Positions 16,855 through 24,566 of a stretch of 43,592 nucleotides of DNA are shown piece after piece. Each line of letters opens with the position of its first letter. Positions within the stretch are counted from its first letter, which is position 1. The stretch lies in contig CAKQLP010000012.1 in NCBI GenBank assembly GCA_934254675.1, forward strand, positions 1 through 43,592, in the 5' to 3' direction. Below the pieces are notes generated by a model. It was not told the DNA's origin, did not search any database, and was given only the letters and a program-made list of their open reading frames with translations. Made by a program: the position numbers and the translations under genes. Source of the DNA: an uncultured Alphaproteobacteria bacterium (GTDB lineage: Bacteria > Pseudomonadota > Alphaproteobacteria > RF32 > CAG-239).

Positions 16855-17724
16855 ATGGCAAAGCAAAATCAAGATAGCAAAAAAAATGGAAAAATAAAGC
16901 AGTGGACTCATGTTCTTTATGAAGGAATCTCCTATCCCATACGTCATCCCTTTGTGACGATGATTGTTTTACTCGCGTTTTTCAGACATGAGTTATTTGA
17001 TTTCGGCGTGAAAAATTTTCATAAAATTACGCTTCCTTACAGACAAGAGGCCGTTGTACGGAAAAAAGTTTTTCAACCTTCAGAAAAAAAGGTTTCGGAT
17101 GCTAAAGGCGTTTCCTCGGAAAAAGATTTAGAGCAACCGGCAGAATTAAAACAACCGGCAGAACAGACAAAAAATGATGAACCGGCACGATATGCAAATT
17201 GGAATGTCGGAAAGTTTAATAAAGTAAAATTTGAGCCGTTGGAGACATCTCCAGCTGTAACAAATGAAGCTTCATTCGCAGAGGTTAAACAACAAGCTCA
17301 AATTGAAAAAAAGCAACAAGAAGAAATTTTAGCTGAAGGTGAAAAAATAACGCCGGAAAATAAAACGTTGTTATCAGCTCAGGATTTAGAGCAGTTTTAT
17401 GTGAAAAAAAATTCTTTGAATTTAGAGTATCTGCCTAAACCGGAAATAATATTCGGTGAAATGAAATTGGTGGACGCAAACAGTTTGTATGTGAACGATC
17501 GGTTTGTTTATTTATATGGCGTTTATTCTGACCCGGAATTTTATGATGCAGAGGCTGCGGAAAAATATTTGGTAGATTTGGTTGAAGATAAAAATATCTC
17601 TTGCTATGTGGTGGCTAAAAGTTTACAGAATAATGTTGGAACAGCACTATGTTTTGTAGATGGGCTTTTTATAAATAAGTTGTTAACAGAACATGGGTAT
17701 GCTCAAAACGTGGCATTGCAATAG
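16855..17724 (+). CDS. Membrane-anchored protein with degenerate SNase-like domain
   Basis: Its ATG abuts the metG stop (TAAATG). Residues about 25-45 (HPFVTMIVLLAFFRHELF) form one TM segment near the N terminus. Residues 60-180 are charged and low-complexity, with a short repeat QPAELKQPAE. Residues about 195-289 resemble the staphylococcal nuclease OB fold: VDANSLYVNDRFVYLYGVYS, then an A-x-x-A-x-x-YL helix, a CYVV strand, and CFVDGLFINKLLTEHGYAQN matching the usual final helix. The catalytic arginines of active nucleases are not in place (Tyr replaces the first; no Arg in the NNVGTALC segment), so nuclease activity is unlikely. The fold assignment is inference from pattern. It is followed by trkH after 9 bp. 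Confidence 0.6.
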   Translation: MAKQNQDSKKNGKIKQWTHVLYEGISYPIRHPFVTMIVLLAFFRHELFDFGVKNFHKITLPYRQEAVVRKKVFQPSEKKVSDAKGVSSEKDLEQPAELKQPAEQTKNDEPARYANWNVGKFNKVKFEPLETSPAVTNEASFAEVKQQAQIEKKQQEEILAEGEKITPENKTLLSAQDLEQFYVKKNSLNLEYLPKPEIIFGEMKLVDANSLYVNDRFVYLYGVYSDPEFYDAEAAEKYLVDLVEDKNISCYVVAKSLQNNVGTALCFVDGLFINKLLTEHGYAQNVALQ

Positions 17725-17733
17725 GAAAACGAT

Positions 17734-19170
17734 ATGTGGCAACCCGTTTTTATGATAAGCGGCTATATTTTGGGTATTTTGGGAATCATTATGTTGGTGC
17801 CGGCCGGTTATGACTTTTTCTATTCCGGCGCTGATTGGTCTCCGTTTATTCCTTCGTCTATGATTTCGGTGTTTTTTGGCTTTTCATTATTTCTTTCAAA
17901 TTATACAAAGGTAGAAAAAATATCGTTAAAACAAGCTTATTTGGTCACTTCTGTCAGTTGGTGTTTTGTAGGTGTTTTTGCTACACTTCCTTTTTTATTT
18001 TATAATCAAAATTATTCATTTGCTGATGTTTTTTTTGAAACGATTTCTGGAATAACGGGAACCGGCGCGACAATATTTGCGGATGTTGAAAGCTTGCCTC
18101 GGACTATTTTATTGTGGCGCTCCATATTGAATTTTTTGGGTGGATTGGGAATTGTTATCTTTGCCGTGGCATTATTACCGTTTTTAGGAATCGGCGGAAT
18201 GCGGATTTTTCAGCGTGAAAATTCAGATTCTAATGACAAGTTTATGCCTAAGTTCAGTTATATAGCCAAGAGAATTTTATATGTCTATACTTTGCTAGTG
18301 CTTTTATGCTCAGTCAGCTTAGCTTCTTTAGGCATGGATTGGTTTGATGCGGTTAATCATGCTATGTCCGCTATTGGAACAGGAGGCTTTTCAACAAAAA
18401 ATAATTCAATAGCCGCCTTTAGCAGTGTATCTATTGAAATTGTGATTATGATTTTTATGTTATCGGGTTCTCTTCCTCTGACTTTTTATATTTTGTTATT
18501 TCGACGCGGAGCGGCAAATAAAAACGATCAGGTCTCTGTTTTTTTGAAAGCAGTGTTTTTTTTCGGTTTATTTGTAAGCGTTTATCTTTATTTTGATTCG
18601 GATTACTCATTTGCGCAATGTTTGCGGTATAGCTTTTTCAATGTTATTTCTGTTATGACAAGCACTGGATTGTCTTCAACGGATTTTATCGGTTGGGGAA
18701 TTTGGACAAGCGCGGTGTTTATGTTGCTTTCGCTCAGTGGTGGCTGTACGGGTTCAACTTCTGGTTCTATAAAAATGTTTCGTTGGCAGGTTATTTATGC
18801 GTATTTGCATAAATATATGCTTTCAATGGTGGAGCCAAATCGAGTCATTCCATTGAAGGTGGGAAATATCAATCCGGCTCAAAATGTTATTACGTCGGTG
18901 TTTGTTTATGTGTTTTCTTTTATTATAAGTATGCTGATTATTGGTGTTGTAATCAGTTTATGCGGGGTTGATTTCAGCACTTCATTGGCCGCATCTGTTG
19001 CGTGCATGACTAATGTTGGAGTAGGTAGTGTTGAAATTTTAGGACCAACGGGAAATTTTGCGTTTTTTTCAGAGACTGTAAAGTATATTCTGTGTTTTGC
19101 TATGTTATTGGGAAGGCTTGAAGTTATTACGGTTATGGTTATTTTTACACGCTCATTTTGGCGAAGCTAG
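17734..19170 (+). CDS. trkH: TrkH-family potassium uptake protein
   Basis: K+-translocating subunit of the Trk system in the inner membrane. The four pore loops are visible: SGITGTGATIF (about 102), AIGTGGFSTKN (about 213), VMTSTGLSSTDF (about 307) and MTNVGVGSVE (about 428), each with the conserved filter glycine. GGLGIVIFAVALLPFLGIGG is the usual TM stretch after the first loop. Its 478 aa are normal. The regulatory NAD-binding partner trkA is not adjacent. It is the last gene of the metG-SNase-like-trkH run. Its last 18 bp overlap the convergent RHH gene. Confidence 0.93.
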   Translation: MWQPVFMISGYILGILGIIMLVPAGYDFFYSGADWSPFIPSSMISVFFGFSLFLSNYTKVEKISLKQAYLVTSVSWCFVGVFATLPFLFYNQNYSFADVFFETISGITGTGATIFADVESLPRTILLWRSILNFLGGLGIVIFAVALLPFLGIGGMRIFQRENSDSNDKFMPKFSYIAKRILYVYTLLVLLCSVSLASLGMDWFDAVNHAMSAIGTGGFSTKNNSIAAFSSVSIEIVIMIFMLSGSLPLTFYILLFRRGAANKNDQVSVFLKAVFFFGLFVSVYLYFDSDYSFAQCLRYSFFNVISVMTSTGLSSTDFIGWGIWTSAVFMLLSLSGGCTGSTSGSIKMFRWQVIYAYLHKYMLSMVEPNRVIPLKVGNINPAQNVITSVFVYVFSFIISMLIIGVVISLCGVDFSTSLAASVACMTNVGVGSVEILGPTGNFAFFSETVKYILCFAMLLGRLEVITVMVIFTRSFWRS

Positions 19171-19374
19171 TTTTTGCTGATAATATTTTAAAACATAAAT
19201 TCTCAATGTGCTTGAAAGATTCTCTTGCTTGCGGAGACTGTCTATATTAGTGATTAATGTGTTTAGGCTGATTTTTTGTTCTGCCGATATCTGTTTTAAA
19301 GCTTCAAAAAATTCTTTTTCTATACTGATGCTGGTTGCGTGCCTTCCGGCTATTAAAACTGATTTTTTGAGCAT
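19153..19374 (-). CDS. Ribbon-helix-helix protein (RHH_4 type)
   Basis: A 73-aa probable DNA-binding protein. KKSVLIAGRHATSISIEKEF is the beta-strand region, followed by FFEALKQISAEQKISLNTLI and LSSTLRIYVLKYYQQ, the helical part of alphaproteobacterial RHH_4 proteins. The ATG overlaps the sspB stop (TAATG), so it is co-translated with sspB. Such RHH genes commonly follow sspB in alphaproteobacteria; their targets are unknown. The 3' end overlaps trkH by 18 bp in convergent orientation. Confidence 0.85.
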   Translation of the reverse strand: MLKKSVLIAGRHATSISIEKEFFEALKQISAEQKISLNTLITNIDSLRKQENLSSTLRIYVLKYYQQKLASPK

Positions 19375-19835
19375 TATTTTTTACGATAGTTGTCAAAAGA
19401 AATTATTTGAGCGTCACCGGAAGCGGCGGATTTTAGTTCGTCGGAAGATGTATTGGCTAAAGGCGTGTTTCCCTCATCCAATGTAAAGCTTAAACCAAAT
19501 TTAGCGTAAGGGTCGGCAAAATAGGTGATGGCATCATAAGGAATAGTAATGGTTTGCGGAATTCCGCCAAAACTTAAATCGACGGAGAAACTATTGTGTC
19601 GAACAATCAAGTTTTCAAACTGATTTTGTAAAACAATGGTCATGGTGTCAGGGTACTGAATTTGCAAGTTTTTAGAAATAATTGTCCCAGGAAAATTTGT
19701 TTTGAAGGTAATGTAAAAATGGTTTTCTCCCGGCAGGCCTTGTTGTTCAACAATTTTCAACGCGTAATAAACAACACTGCGCAAAGATTTTTCAACCAAT
19801 TCATCGTAATCAATTTTTTCTACAAAATCTACCAT
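19374..19835 (-). CDS. sspB: SspB, ClpXP adaptor for ssrA-tagged proteins (alpha type)
   Basis: Delivers ssrA-tagged proteins to ClpXP. YDELVEKSLRSVVYYALKIV opens the domain, then HFYITFKTNFPGTIIS, SFGGIPQTITIPYDAITYF and DPYAKFGLSF, all typical of the alphaproteobacterial SspB family. The C-terminal tail (residues 120-153) is flexible and ends AQIISFDNYRKK, fitting the ClpX-binding tail. GGTGGG lies before the ATG. The gene starts about 20 bp downstream of the end of ssrA on the same strand with no terminator or promoter evident between them, so tag and adaptor may share a transcript. Confidence 0.93.
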   Translation of the reverse strand: MVDFVEKIDYDELVEKSLRSVVYYALKIVEQQGLPGENHFYITFKTNFPGTIISKNLQIQYPDTMTIVLQNQFENLIVRHNSFSVDLSFGGIPQTITIPYDAITYFADPYAKFGLSFTLDEGNTPLANTSSDELKSAASGDAQIISFDNYRKK

Positions 19836-19855
19836 TTTCCCACCATGCAGTTATA

Positions 19856-20150
19856 TTTAAGGGCCTTTCTGTTGCTAGGCGGCCCAATCCCCACTTTAGC
19901 CTAACCAAAGGTTAAAGAATTCAAATTTGTTGCCTTAACTTAAGCAGCTACAGCAACTGGTGCAAAATTATCATTTGCATTCATTTAAATTTGAACCGAT
20001 AACGGTGGTGTCTCACCGGACACAGCTCATATCTTTACTATACACTGTCGAGCCTGGTTCACCCCCATAAATGGTGGAGGTGCCGGGTACTGCCCCCGGG
20101 TCCAATGTACCTATTTCATAAGGCCTCTGGTGTCACAGTCATAAATGACG
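19856..20150 (-). ncRNA. ssrA: Transfer-messenger RNA, circularly permuted two-piece form
   Basis: Read leftward from about 20150, the acceptor piece comes first and contains a T-arm and an acceptor half ending CACCTCC-ACCA (CCA end at 20072). Only 5 nt later the coding piece opens with GGGGGTG (from 20066), which pairs with CACCTCC to form a 7-bp acceptor stem with one G-U pair. The tag frame on the minus strand begins near 19979, GCA AAT GAT AAT, and encodes ANDNFAPVAVAA then TAA, a typical alphaproteobacterial tag. A GGGCC/GGCCC hairpin (19861-19885) lies near the 3' end. Exact ends and processing sites are estimates. RNase P/tRNase Z-like processing into two RNAs is known for this class. 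Confidence 0.93.
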
Positions 20151-20156
20151 TGTATT

Positions 20157-20184
20157 ATTATAACTATTTAAAAAAAAAATTCAA
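20157..20184 (-). promoter_or_regulatory. ssrA promoter
   Basis: On the minus strand TTGAAT, 16 bp, TATAAT. The predicted start at about 20150 coincides with the beginning of the acceptor piece. Confidence 0.8.
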
Positions 20185-20296
20185 GATTTATAAAATAGAA
20201 TGTTTTTGTTTTGATTTTGTATAATATAATTTTTATCAATTTTTATTGCAAATTCAACAAATTAACGTCTGTCAAGTTTTAAATTTTTATGTAATT

Positions 20297-20334
20297 TAGC
20301 ACTTTTTTCTGGATTTTTTCAAAAAGAGGTGCTA
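20297..20334. repeat. Imperfect hairpin TAGCAC...GTGCTA
   Basis: TAGCAC plus T6 pairs with A5 and GTGCTA with a small bulge. It lies in the AT-rich gap between the ssrA promoter and the transglycosylase gene; role unknown. Confidence 0.5.
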
Positions 20335-20346
20335 TATGACTCGTGT

Positions 20347-20392
20347 TTAATGGTTTGTTAATGTTTTTTAATGAACGGTTAAAAGTGTTTAA
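20347..20392. promoter_or_regulatory. Array of five TTAA tetramers in helical phase
   Basis: TTAA starts at 20347, 20358, 20368, 20379 and 20389: steps of 11, 10, 11, 10 bp. The first pair forms TTAA-N7-TTAA, the Caulobacter CtrA full-site spacing; the others are N6. The first three units read TTAATG. The array lies between divergent ssrA and the transglycosylase gene, about 100-150 bp from the latter. The rest of the 20185-20494 gap is AT-rich with no gene I can support. Confidence 0.4.
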
Positions 20393-20494
20393 CACTGTTT
20401 TATTTGTCTGCATTAAATTGCAAAAGCGGCGGAAATTCTTAAAAGATGGGAAGCGGTTTGTCAGTAGAACAGTATTATAGGATGACACCTAGTC

Positions 20495-21103
20495 GTGTTT
20501 AATAAATTTTGTTTTTTCTTAACCAGTGCTCTTGTGCTTTTCAGCAATGCAATTTATGCAAACGGAGACACTGAGATTTTGCCGGCAAAAGAGTTGATTA
20601 CTGATGGAGCTCTTTGTTCTGTGGCCGCTAAGGAAGCGGGAATCGAATACGGCGTTAATTTTGATTTGCTACAAACTATTTCAGCGGTAGAAAGTGGCAG
20701 ATGGGATAATTTGCAAAATAGGTATGTGGCTTGGCCTTGGACGGTAAACGTTAAAGGAAAAGGTTACTACTATGCTTCGAAGGAAGATGCTATTCGGGCT
20801 GTTCAAAAGTTTCAGTCTCAAGGTATAGAAAGCATTGATGTCGGTTGCATGCAGATAAATTTAAAATATCATGGTGAGGCTTTTAGTTCTTTGGACGATG
20901 CTATTGATCCGTTAAAAAATGTAAAATACAGTGCCAAGTTTTTGCGTTCGCTGTATAGCCGCCATGGACAGAGTTGGAAAAAGGCGGCGAAAAGATATCA
21001 TTCTGCCAATCCGGAAAAAGGCGAGGCTTATACAAAACGGTTGGAACGCCGTTTTGAAAAATATAAAATTGCAGGCTTTGCTTTAGGCAGTAATCTTTTT
21101 TAG
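20495..21103 (+). CDS. Secreted lytic transglycosylase (SLT domain)
   Basis: Cleaves peptidoglycan glycan strands in the periplasm. Signal peptide about 1-22 (FFLTSALVLFSNAIYA). The SLT domain follows: FDLLQTISAVESGRW carries the catalytic Glu near residue 66, and DVGCMQINLKYH (about 121-132) matches the GxMQIN motif. YSAKFLRSLYSRHGQSWKKA and the AxxYHS-like KRYHSANP complete it. At 202 aa it is a minimal enzyme. The start is GTG 20495, with AGGA about 12 nt upstream; no better in-frame start exists. The thioesterase gene follows after 8 bp. Confidence 0.87.
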   Translation: MFNKFCFFLTSALVLFSNAIYANGDTEILPAKELITDGALCSVAAKEAGIEYGVNFDLLQTISAVESGRWDNLQNRYVAWPWTVNVKGKGYYYASKEDAIRAVQKFQSQGIESIDVGCMQINLKYHGEAFSSLDDAIDPLKNVKYSAKFLRSLYSRHGQSWKKAAKRYHSANPEKGEAYTKRLERRFEKYKIAGFALGSNLF

Positions 21104-21111
21104 AGAACGAA

Positions 21112-21852
21112 ATGATTGCAACAAAGTACAGAAAAGAATATGTCGTAAAAAGCTATGAAGCGGATTGCCATGGCTTTTTACGGCTGCTGACATTAATGAA
21201 TTTGCTTCAAGATGCGGCGATGGACAGCGCCGAAGAACTAGGCATCGGACTTAAAAAGTGCTCGGAAATTGGCTTAACTTGGTTTGGCTCGGATTATTTT
21301 TTAGAAATTTCTCGCTTGCCGAAAATGAACGAGCATTTTTTTATAGAGACTTGGCCCGCCGAAACTAAATTGTGGGGCGCTATTCGTGATTTTTTTGTGT
21401 ATGATGCGCAAGGTAATATTATTATAAAAGTTAGCAGTCAATGGGTTCTTATTGATGTTGCGCGCTTACGTCCGGTGCTTTTAAGCAAGCATTTTCCTGA
21501 TTATCAGGCTTGGCCGGAGCGTGCTATTCCAGTGGATTTCATGAAGATTAAAGAACCTGAAAATTTTGAACGGGAAGATACTTTAATAGTTCGTTTTGAT
21601 GATATTGATATTAACCATCACGTCAATAACGCTATTTATCCTTTGTGGGCCAGTGAATGTGTTCAAAACGATTTTAGGCTGAAACACTATCCGGCAGAAA
21701 TAGAAATAAATTTCAAAAAAAGCGCTGTTTATGGTGAAAGTATTTGGATTTTGACTTCTCAAAAGGGAGAAGAAACTTACCACTCCATTCGAGAAAACGA
21801 TAAGCAAACAGAATTAGCTCGCTGTCGAATAAAATGGAGAGAAATTACATAA
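21112..21852 (+). CDS. Acyl-ACP thioesterase (FatA/FatB-like, bacterial)
   Basis: Releases fatty acids from acyl carrier protein. It has two hotdog domains: residues 1-140 (MNLLQDAAMDSAEELGIG, GLTWFGSDYFLEISR, FIETWPAETKLWGAIRDFFV) and about 150-246. The catalytic motif DIDINHHVNNAIYPLW (about 162-177) has the Asp, Asn and His of the PF01643 family. Such enzymes are common in Bacillota and Bacteroidota and in plants, but unusual in alphaproteobacteria, so horizontal acquisition is plausible. It forms an operon with the transglycosylase gene upstream. The last 8 bp overlap ybjN on the other strand. Confidence 0.85.
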   Translation: MIATKYRKEYVVKSYEADCHGFLRLLTLMNLLQDAAMDSAEELGIGLKKCSEIGLTWFGSDYFLEISRLPKMNEHFFIETWPAETKLWGAIRDFFVYDAQGNIIIKVSSQWVLIDVARLRPVLLSKHFPDYQAWPERAIPVDFMKIKEPENFEREDTLIVRFDDIDINHHVNNAIYPLWASECVQNDFRLKHYPAEIEINFKKSAVYGESIWILTSQKGEETYHSIRENDKQTELARCRIKWREIT

Positions 21853-22327
21853 GCGTCAGCGGTAACAGAGCTTTTCGCGGGGAAATATTTTGTTTAAGAA
21901 CCGCATGAAAAATAGGATAGGCGCGTTCACATTCGGTTAAGGCGATATTGATAATTTGGTTGAGTTTACCGCTAAAATTAAATTCATCTGTGTCTAAAAA
22001 TAACGAATGCTTAAAGACCGGCATTTTCATTTCTTCCCAATAAGAGAAATATCCAACCCATAAATCTTCATTGAGAAGTGCCAACAACTCAAAAATGTTT
22101 GGTAAATTGTTGTTTGTCGGTTCTAAATTTAAAAGACAGGAAATGTGTAGGCAGTTCATTTTTTCTTCCCAAGCAAAGAATAAAAGCATGTTGTCCCATT
22201 TTCCGGAAATTTCAACAACTATTTCGTGGGAATTTCTACGCTCAATGGTATGCGGCTGTTTTGAAAACAGACATTCAATATCATCTAACGGGTTATTCAT
22301 ATAGGTATAGTGTTTTTCTGCCAACAT
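21845..22327 (-). CDS. YbjN-domain protein, alphaproteobacterial type
   Basis: A cytoplasmic protein of 160 aa with the type III secretion chaperone-like YbjN fold. NPLDDIECLF, HEIVVEISGKWDNMLLFFAW, LNEDLWVGYFSYW, and IALTECERAYPIFHAVLKQN are the conserved blocks of the alphaproteobacterial branch. Molecular function is unknown; relatives are linked to stress and motility phenotypes in other bacteria. The ATG at 22327 has only a weak ribosome site (GGAATT). It may alternatively start at the internal ATG of MNNPLDD, 9 codons in, which fits family length better. Confidence 0.85.
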   Translation of the reverse strand: MLAEKHYTYMNNPLDDIECLFSKQPHTIERRNSHEIVVEISGKWDNMLLFFAWEEKMNCLHISCLLNLEPTNNNLPNIFELLALLNEDLWVGYFSYWEEMKMPVFKHSLFLDTDEFNFSGKLNQIINIALTECERAYPIFHAVLKQNISPRKALLPLTLM

Positions 22328-22557
22328 TAATTATAATTCCTTTGCAATGCATAAGCTCACATTTGCACAATCAGCAGCCTTCTGACAATTATCTTCATAA
22401 AGTTTTCCACTTTTTTAAATTTGTAGAAAAAAAATAAAAAAATAAATTCAATTTAATCAAGATGATAAAAAAAAGTTGTGTTTATAATTTTTTTTATATG
22501 TGGATTATCTTTTTTTGTTAATATACTTTTAATCAATAATAAAAATATGGGAAAATA

Positions 22558-23355
22558 ATGATGACAGGTTTTGCTTATCCGGAAATATCTCCGATAATTG
22601 TTCAAATTGGTCCATTGGCATTGCGATGGTATTCTATGGCTTATTTGTTTGGTATTTTATTTGGTTGGTGGTTGGCAGCGAAACGAATAAAAAAATATCA
22701 GATACCGCTTACAAAAAATAATCTGGAAGATATTGTTTTTTATTTTACACTCGGGGTTATTTTAGGCGGGCGTTTGGGCTATGTTTTGGCTTATGGAACT
22801 GAAAAGTTTTGGCTTAATCCTTTAGAGATTTTTGCTGTTTGGCATGGCGGAATGTCTTTTCATGGGGGTATCGTCGGAGTCATTATTGCAATGTATTTGG
22901 CAGCAAAGCATGTGAACTTTTCTTTTTTAAAACTGACGGATTTTACAGCTCCGTTGGTTCCGGTTGGAATATTTTTGGGGCGCTTGGCAAATTTTGTTAA
23001 TGATGAACTTTGGGGACGGGTGACAAATGTGGCGTGGGCCGTTCGTTTTCCGAATGGCGGATATCTTCCTCGTCATCCATCCCAACTCTATGAGGCGTGC
23101 TTGGAAGGTGTTGTTTTGTTTGTTATTCTGAATTTAATGTGGACGAACAAGCAATGTCGTGAACGAAAAGGTTTTATCTCCGGCGCATTTTTACTGGGAT
23201 ATGCTTTGTTTCGTATGTTGTTAGAACAATTTCGTGAGCCTGATGCTCAGCTTGGATTTTTGTGGAGCGGAGTGACTATGGGACAACTTCTTTCCCTTCC
23301 GGCATTGCTGGGAGGCGTTTATTTGCTAAGTAAAGCGAAATCTGAACAGAACTAG
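22558..23355 (+). CDS. lgt: Prolipoprotein diacylglyceryl transferase
   Basis: First enzyme of lipoprotein maturation; transfers diacylglycerol from phosphatidylglycerol to the lipobox Cys in the inner membrane. Seven TM segments. GGRLGYVLAYG, AVWHGGMSFHGGIVG (with the essential His) and the signature GRLANFVNDELWGRVT (about 146-161) are present, as is RHPSQLYEA. Its 265 aa are normal. Two adjacent ATGs (22558, 22561) serve equally. It stands alone after a 230-bp AT-rich gap (22328-22557) in which I see no gene. Its 3' end overlaps the next, convergent gene by 4 bp. Confidence 0.96.
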   Translation: MMTGFAYPEISPIIVQIGPLALRWYSMAYLFGILFGWWLAAKRIKKYQIPLTKNNLEDIVFYFTLGVILGGRLGYVLAYGTEKFWLNPLEIFAVWHGGMSFHGGIVGVIIAMYLAAKHVNFSFLKLTDFTAPLVPVGIFLGRLANFVNDELWGRVTNVAWAVRFPNGGYLPRHPSQLYEACLEGVVLFVILNLMWTNKQCRERKGFISGAFLLGYALFRMLLEQFREPDAQLGFLWSGVTMGQLLSLPALLGGVYLLSKAKSEQN

Positions 23356-24527
23356 GCTTTTGTGACAATATTGCAGTTAAAACGATAGGCTTTTTGCAAG
23401 GCGTTGTGCGCTCTGGTGGTTACGCTTGTGGCGTTTAGATCGAGTCTTGTTTTTTCTGAAACGCTTGCGGAAATAGTAATTTTAAGATTTTTTCCATTGG
23501 ATAAAATAAACTCGGAAGCGGCTATGGTATGACGAATGTTGTCAACGTATTCCATAGTGTGTTTGGCATCTTCATTTTTAAAAACCATAATCAACTCATT
23601 TGGCGCTGCGTAGCGATACATCTCAATGTTGTAAGGTTGTTTTAAAATATGGGACACCAGCATTTGCTCTAACTCTTGCAGTTTGTTTTCGCCAAGGATT
23701 TTTAAGAGTTTGTCGCGGTTATCAATACTGAAAAGTCCAATGGTGTATTTATAGGGAAATTTATTGTTCGCACGGTTTAAATAAGAATTATAGCTACCAA
23801 CGTTTTCCAGAATATCATAATTATATTGATGATATAATCCTAAGAATGTTGCACAACAGAGTATTAAGGCAAAACTCAAGAAAAAAGTTGTTACACCGTC
23901 AGCTGTGTTAGAATACATTAATCCTAAAAAAAGGCAACTGTCGGCATAAAACAGTCCGGTAGTAATGAATGTGTTTTTAAAACTTATATCAATAGAAATC
24001 GGAGCTAATATTAAAATCCAAACAGCAGTTGCTTCCATAGGCATGGAGCCGAAATTGATATCTAGATTAGGCAAAGCTTTTATACAGTCGCCAAAATGCT
24101 GAACAAAAGCAAGTTGTGCCAATATAAATACTAAAAGATAGAAACTGAAACGGCTTTGCAGTTTTTTCGGAGATAAAAAATAAAATATTAATAAATTTAA
24201 AGGGAGAATAAGGCACATCCAATTATATTCAATACTTGAGATATAAGCCGCACCATATTTATTTTTGCACCAATTTAAGGCGATATAACAGATAACGCCT
24301 GTTAGAAAGCTGAAAAAAGGCTTTGAGTGATTTATGAGAATTAATAAGGATAAACCGATAAAAGAGACAGTATAAAATGCAATATGAAATGAAAATGAGG
24401 TGTTCTCTTCATAAGGATTTTGAGCATAAAAAAGAATCATGCCACAAGCAAATAAAAATGCTGGCAAAAACGATTTTTTGATTGTTGACATAATATATCT
24501 TAAATTGCCTACTACCGACTCATTCAC
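23352..24527 (-). CDS. Multi-pass membrane protein with degenerate GGDEF-like domain
   Basis: Residues 1-240 contain about eight TM segments, and residues about 255-391 resemble a GGDEF domain: YTIGLFSIDNRDKLLKILGE, then NIEMYRYAAPNELIMVFKNE in the position of the RxGGDEF hairpin, then LKITISASVSE and a final THALxKAxxxxxN-like RAHNALQKAYRFNCN. AAPNE replaces GGDEF and the metal-binding Asp is not evident, so c-di-GMP synthesis is unlikely; a binding or regulatory role is possible. The start is GTG 24527 with AAGGAG 7 nt upstream. It lies 39 bp after queA on the same strand, likely an operon. Confidence 0.68.
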   Translation of the reverse strand: MNESVVGNLRYIMSTIKKSFLPAFLFACGMILFYAQNPYEENTSFSFHIAFYTVSFIGLSLLILINHSKPFFSFLTGVICYIALNWCKNKYGAAYISSIEYNWMCLILPLNLLIFYFLSPKKLQSRFSFYLLVFILAQLAFVQHFGDCIKALPNLDINFGSMPMEATAVWILILAPISIDISFKNTFITTGLFYADSCLFLGLMYSNTADGVTTFFLSFALILCCATFLGLYHQYNYDILENVGSYNSYLNRANNKFPYKYTIGLFSIDNRDKLLKILGENKLQELEQMLVSHILKQPYNIEMYRYAAPNELIMVFKNEDAKHTMEYVDNIRHTIAASEFILSNGKNLKITISASVSEKTRLDLNATSVTTRAHNALQKAYRFNCNIVTKA

Positions 24528-24566
24528 AATATTTCTCCTTTATTCGGCAGTATAAAATAAAAGCGT

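Noticed and set aside
20279..20488. A 69-codon leftward open frame upstream of ssrA
   Set aside because: It overlaps the TTAA array and hairpin, has no ribosome site and its composition (Asn, Lys, Thr, Phe) is what AT-rich noncoding DNA gives by chance.
22490..22515. TGTGGATTA near lgt, resembling a DnaA box
   Set aside because: One mismatch to the consensus and only one site; no cluster, no dnaA, hemE or rpmH nearby, so no origin is claimed.
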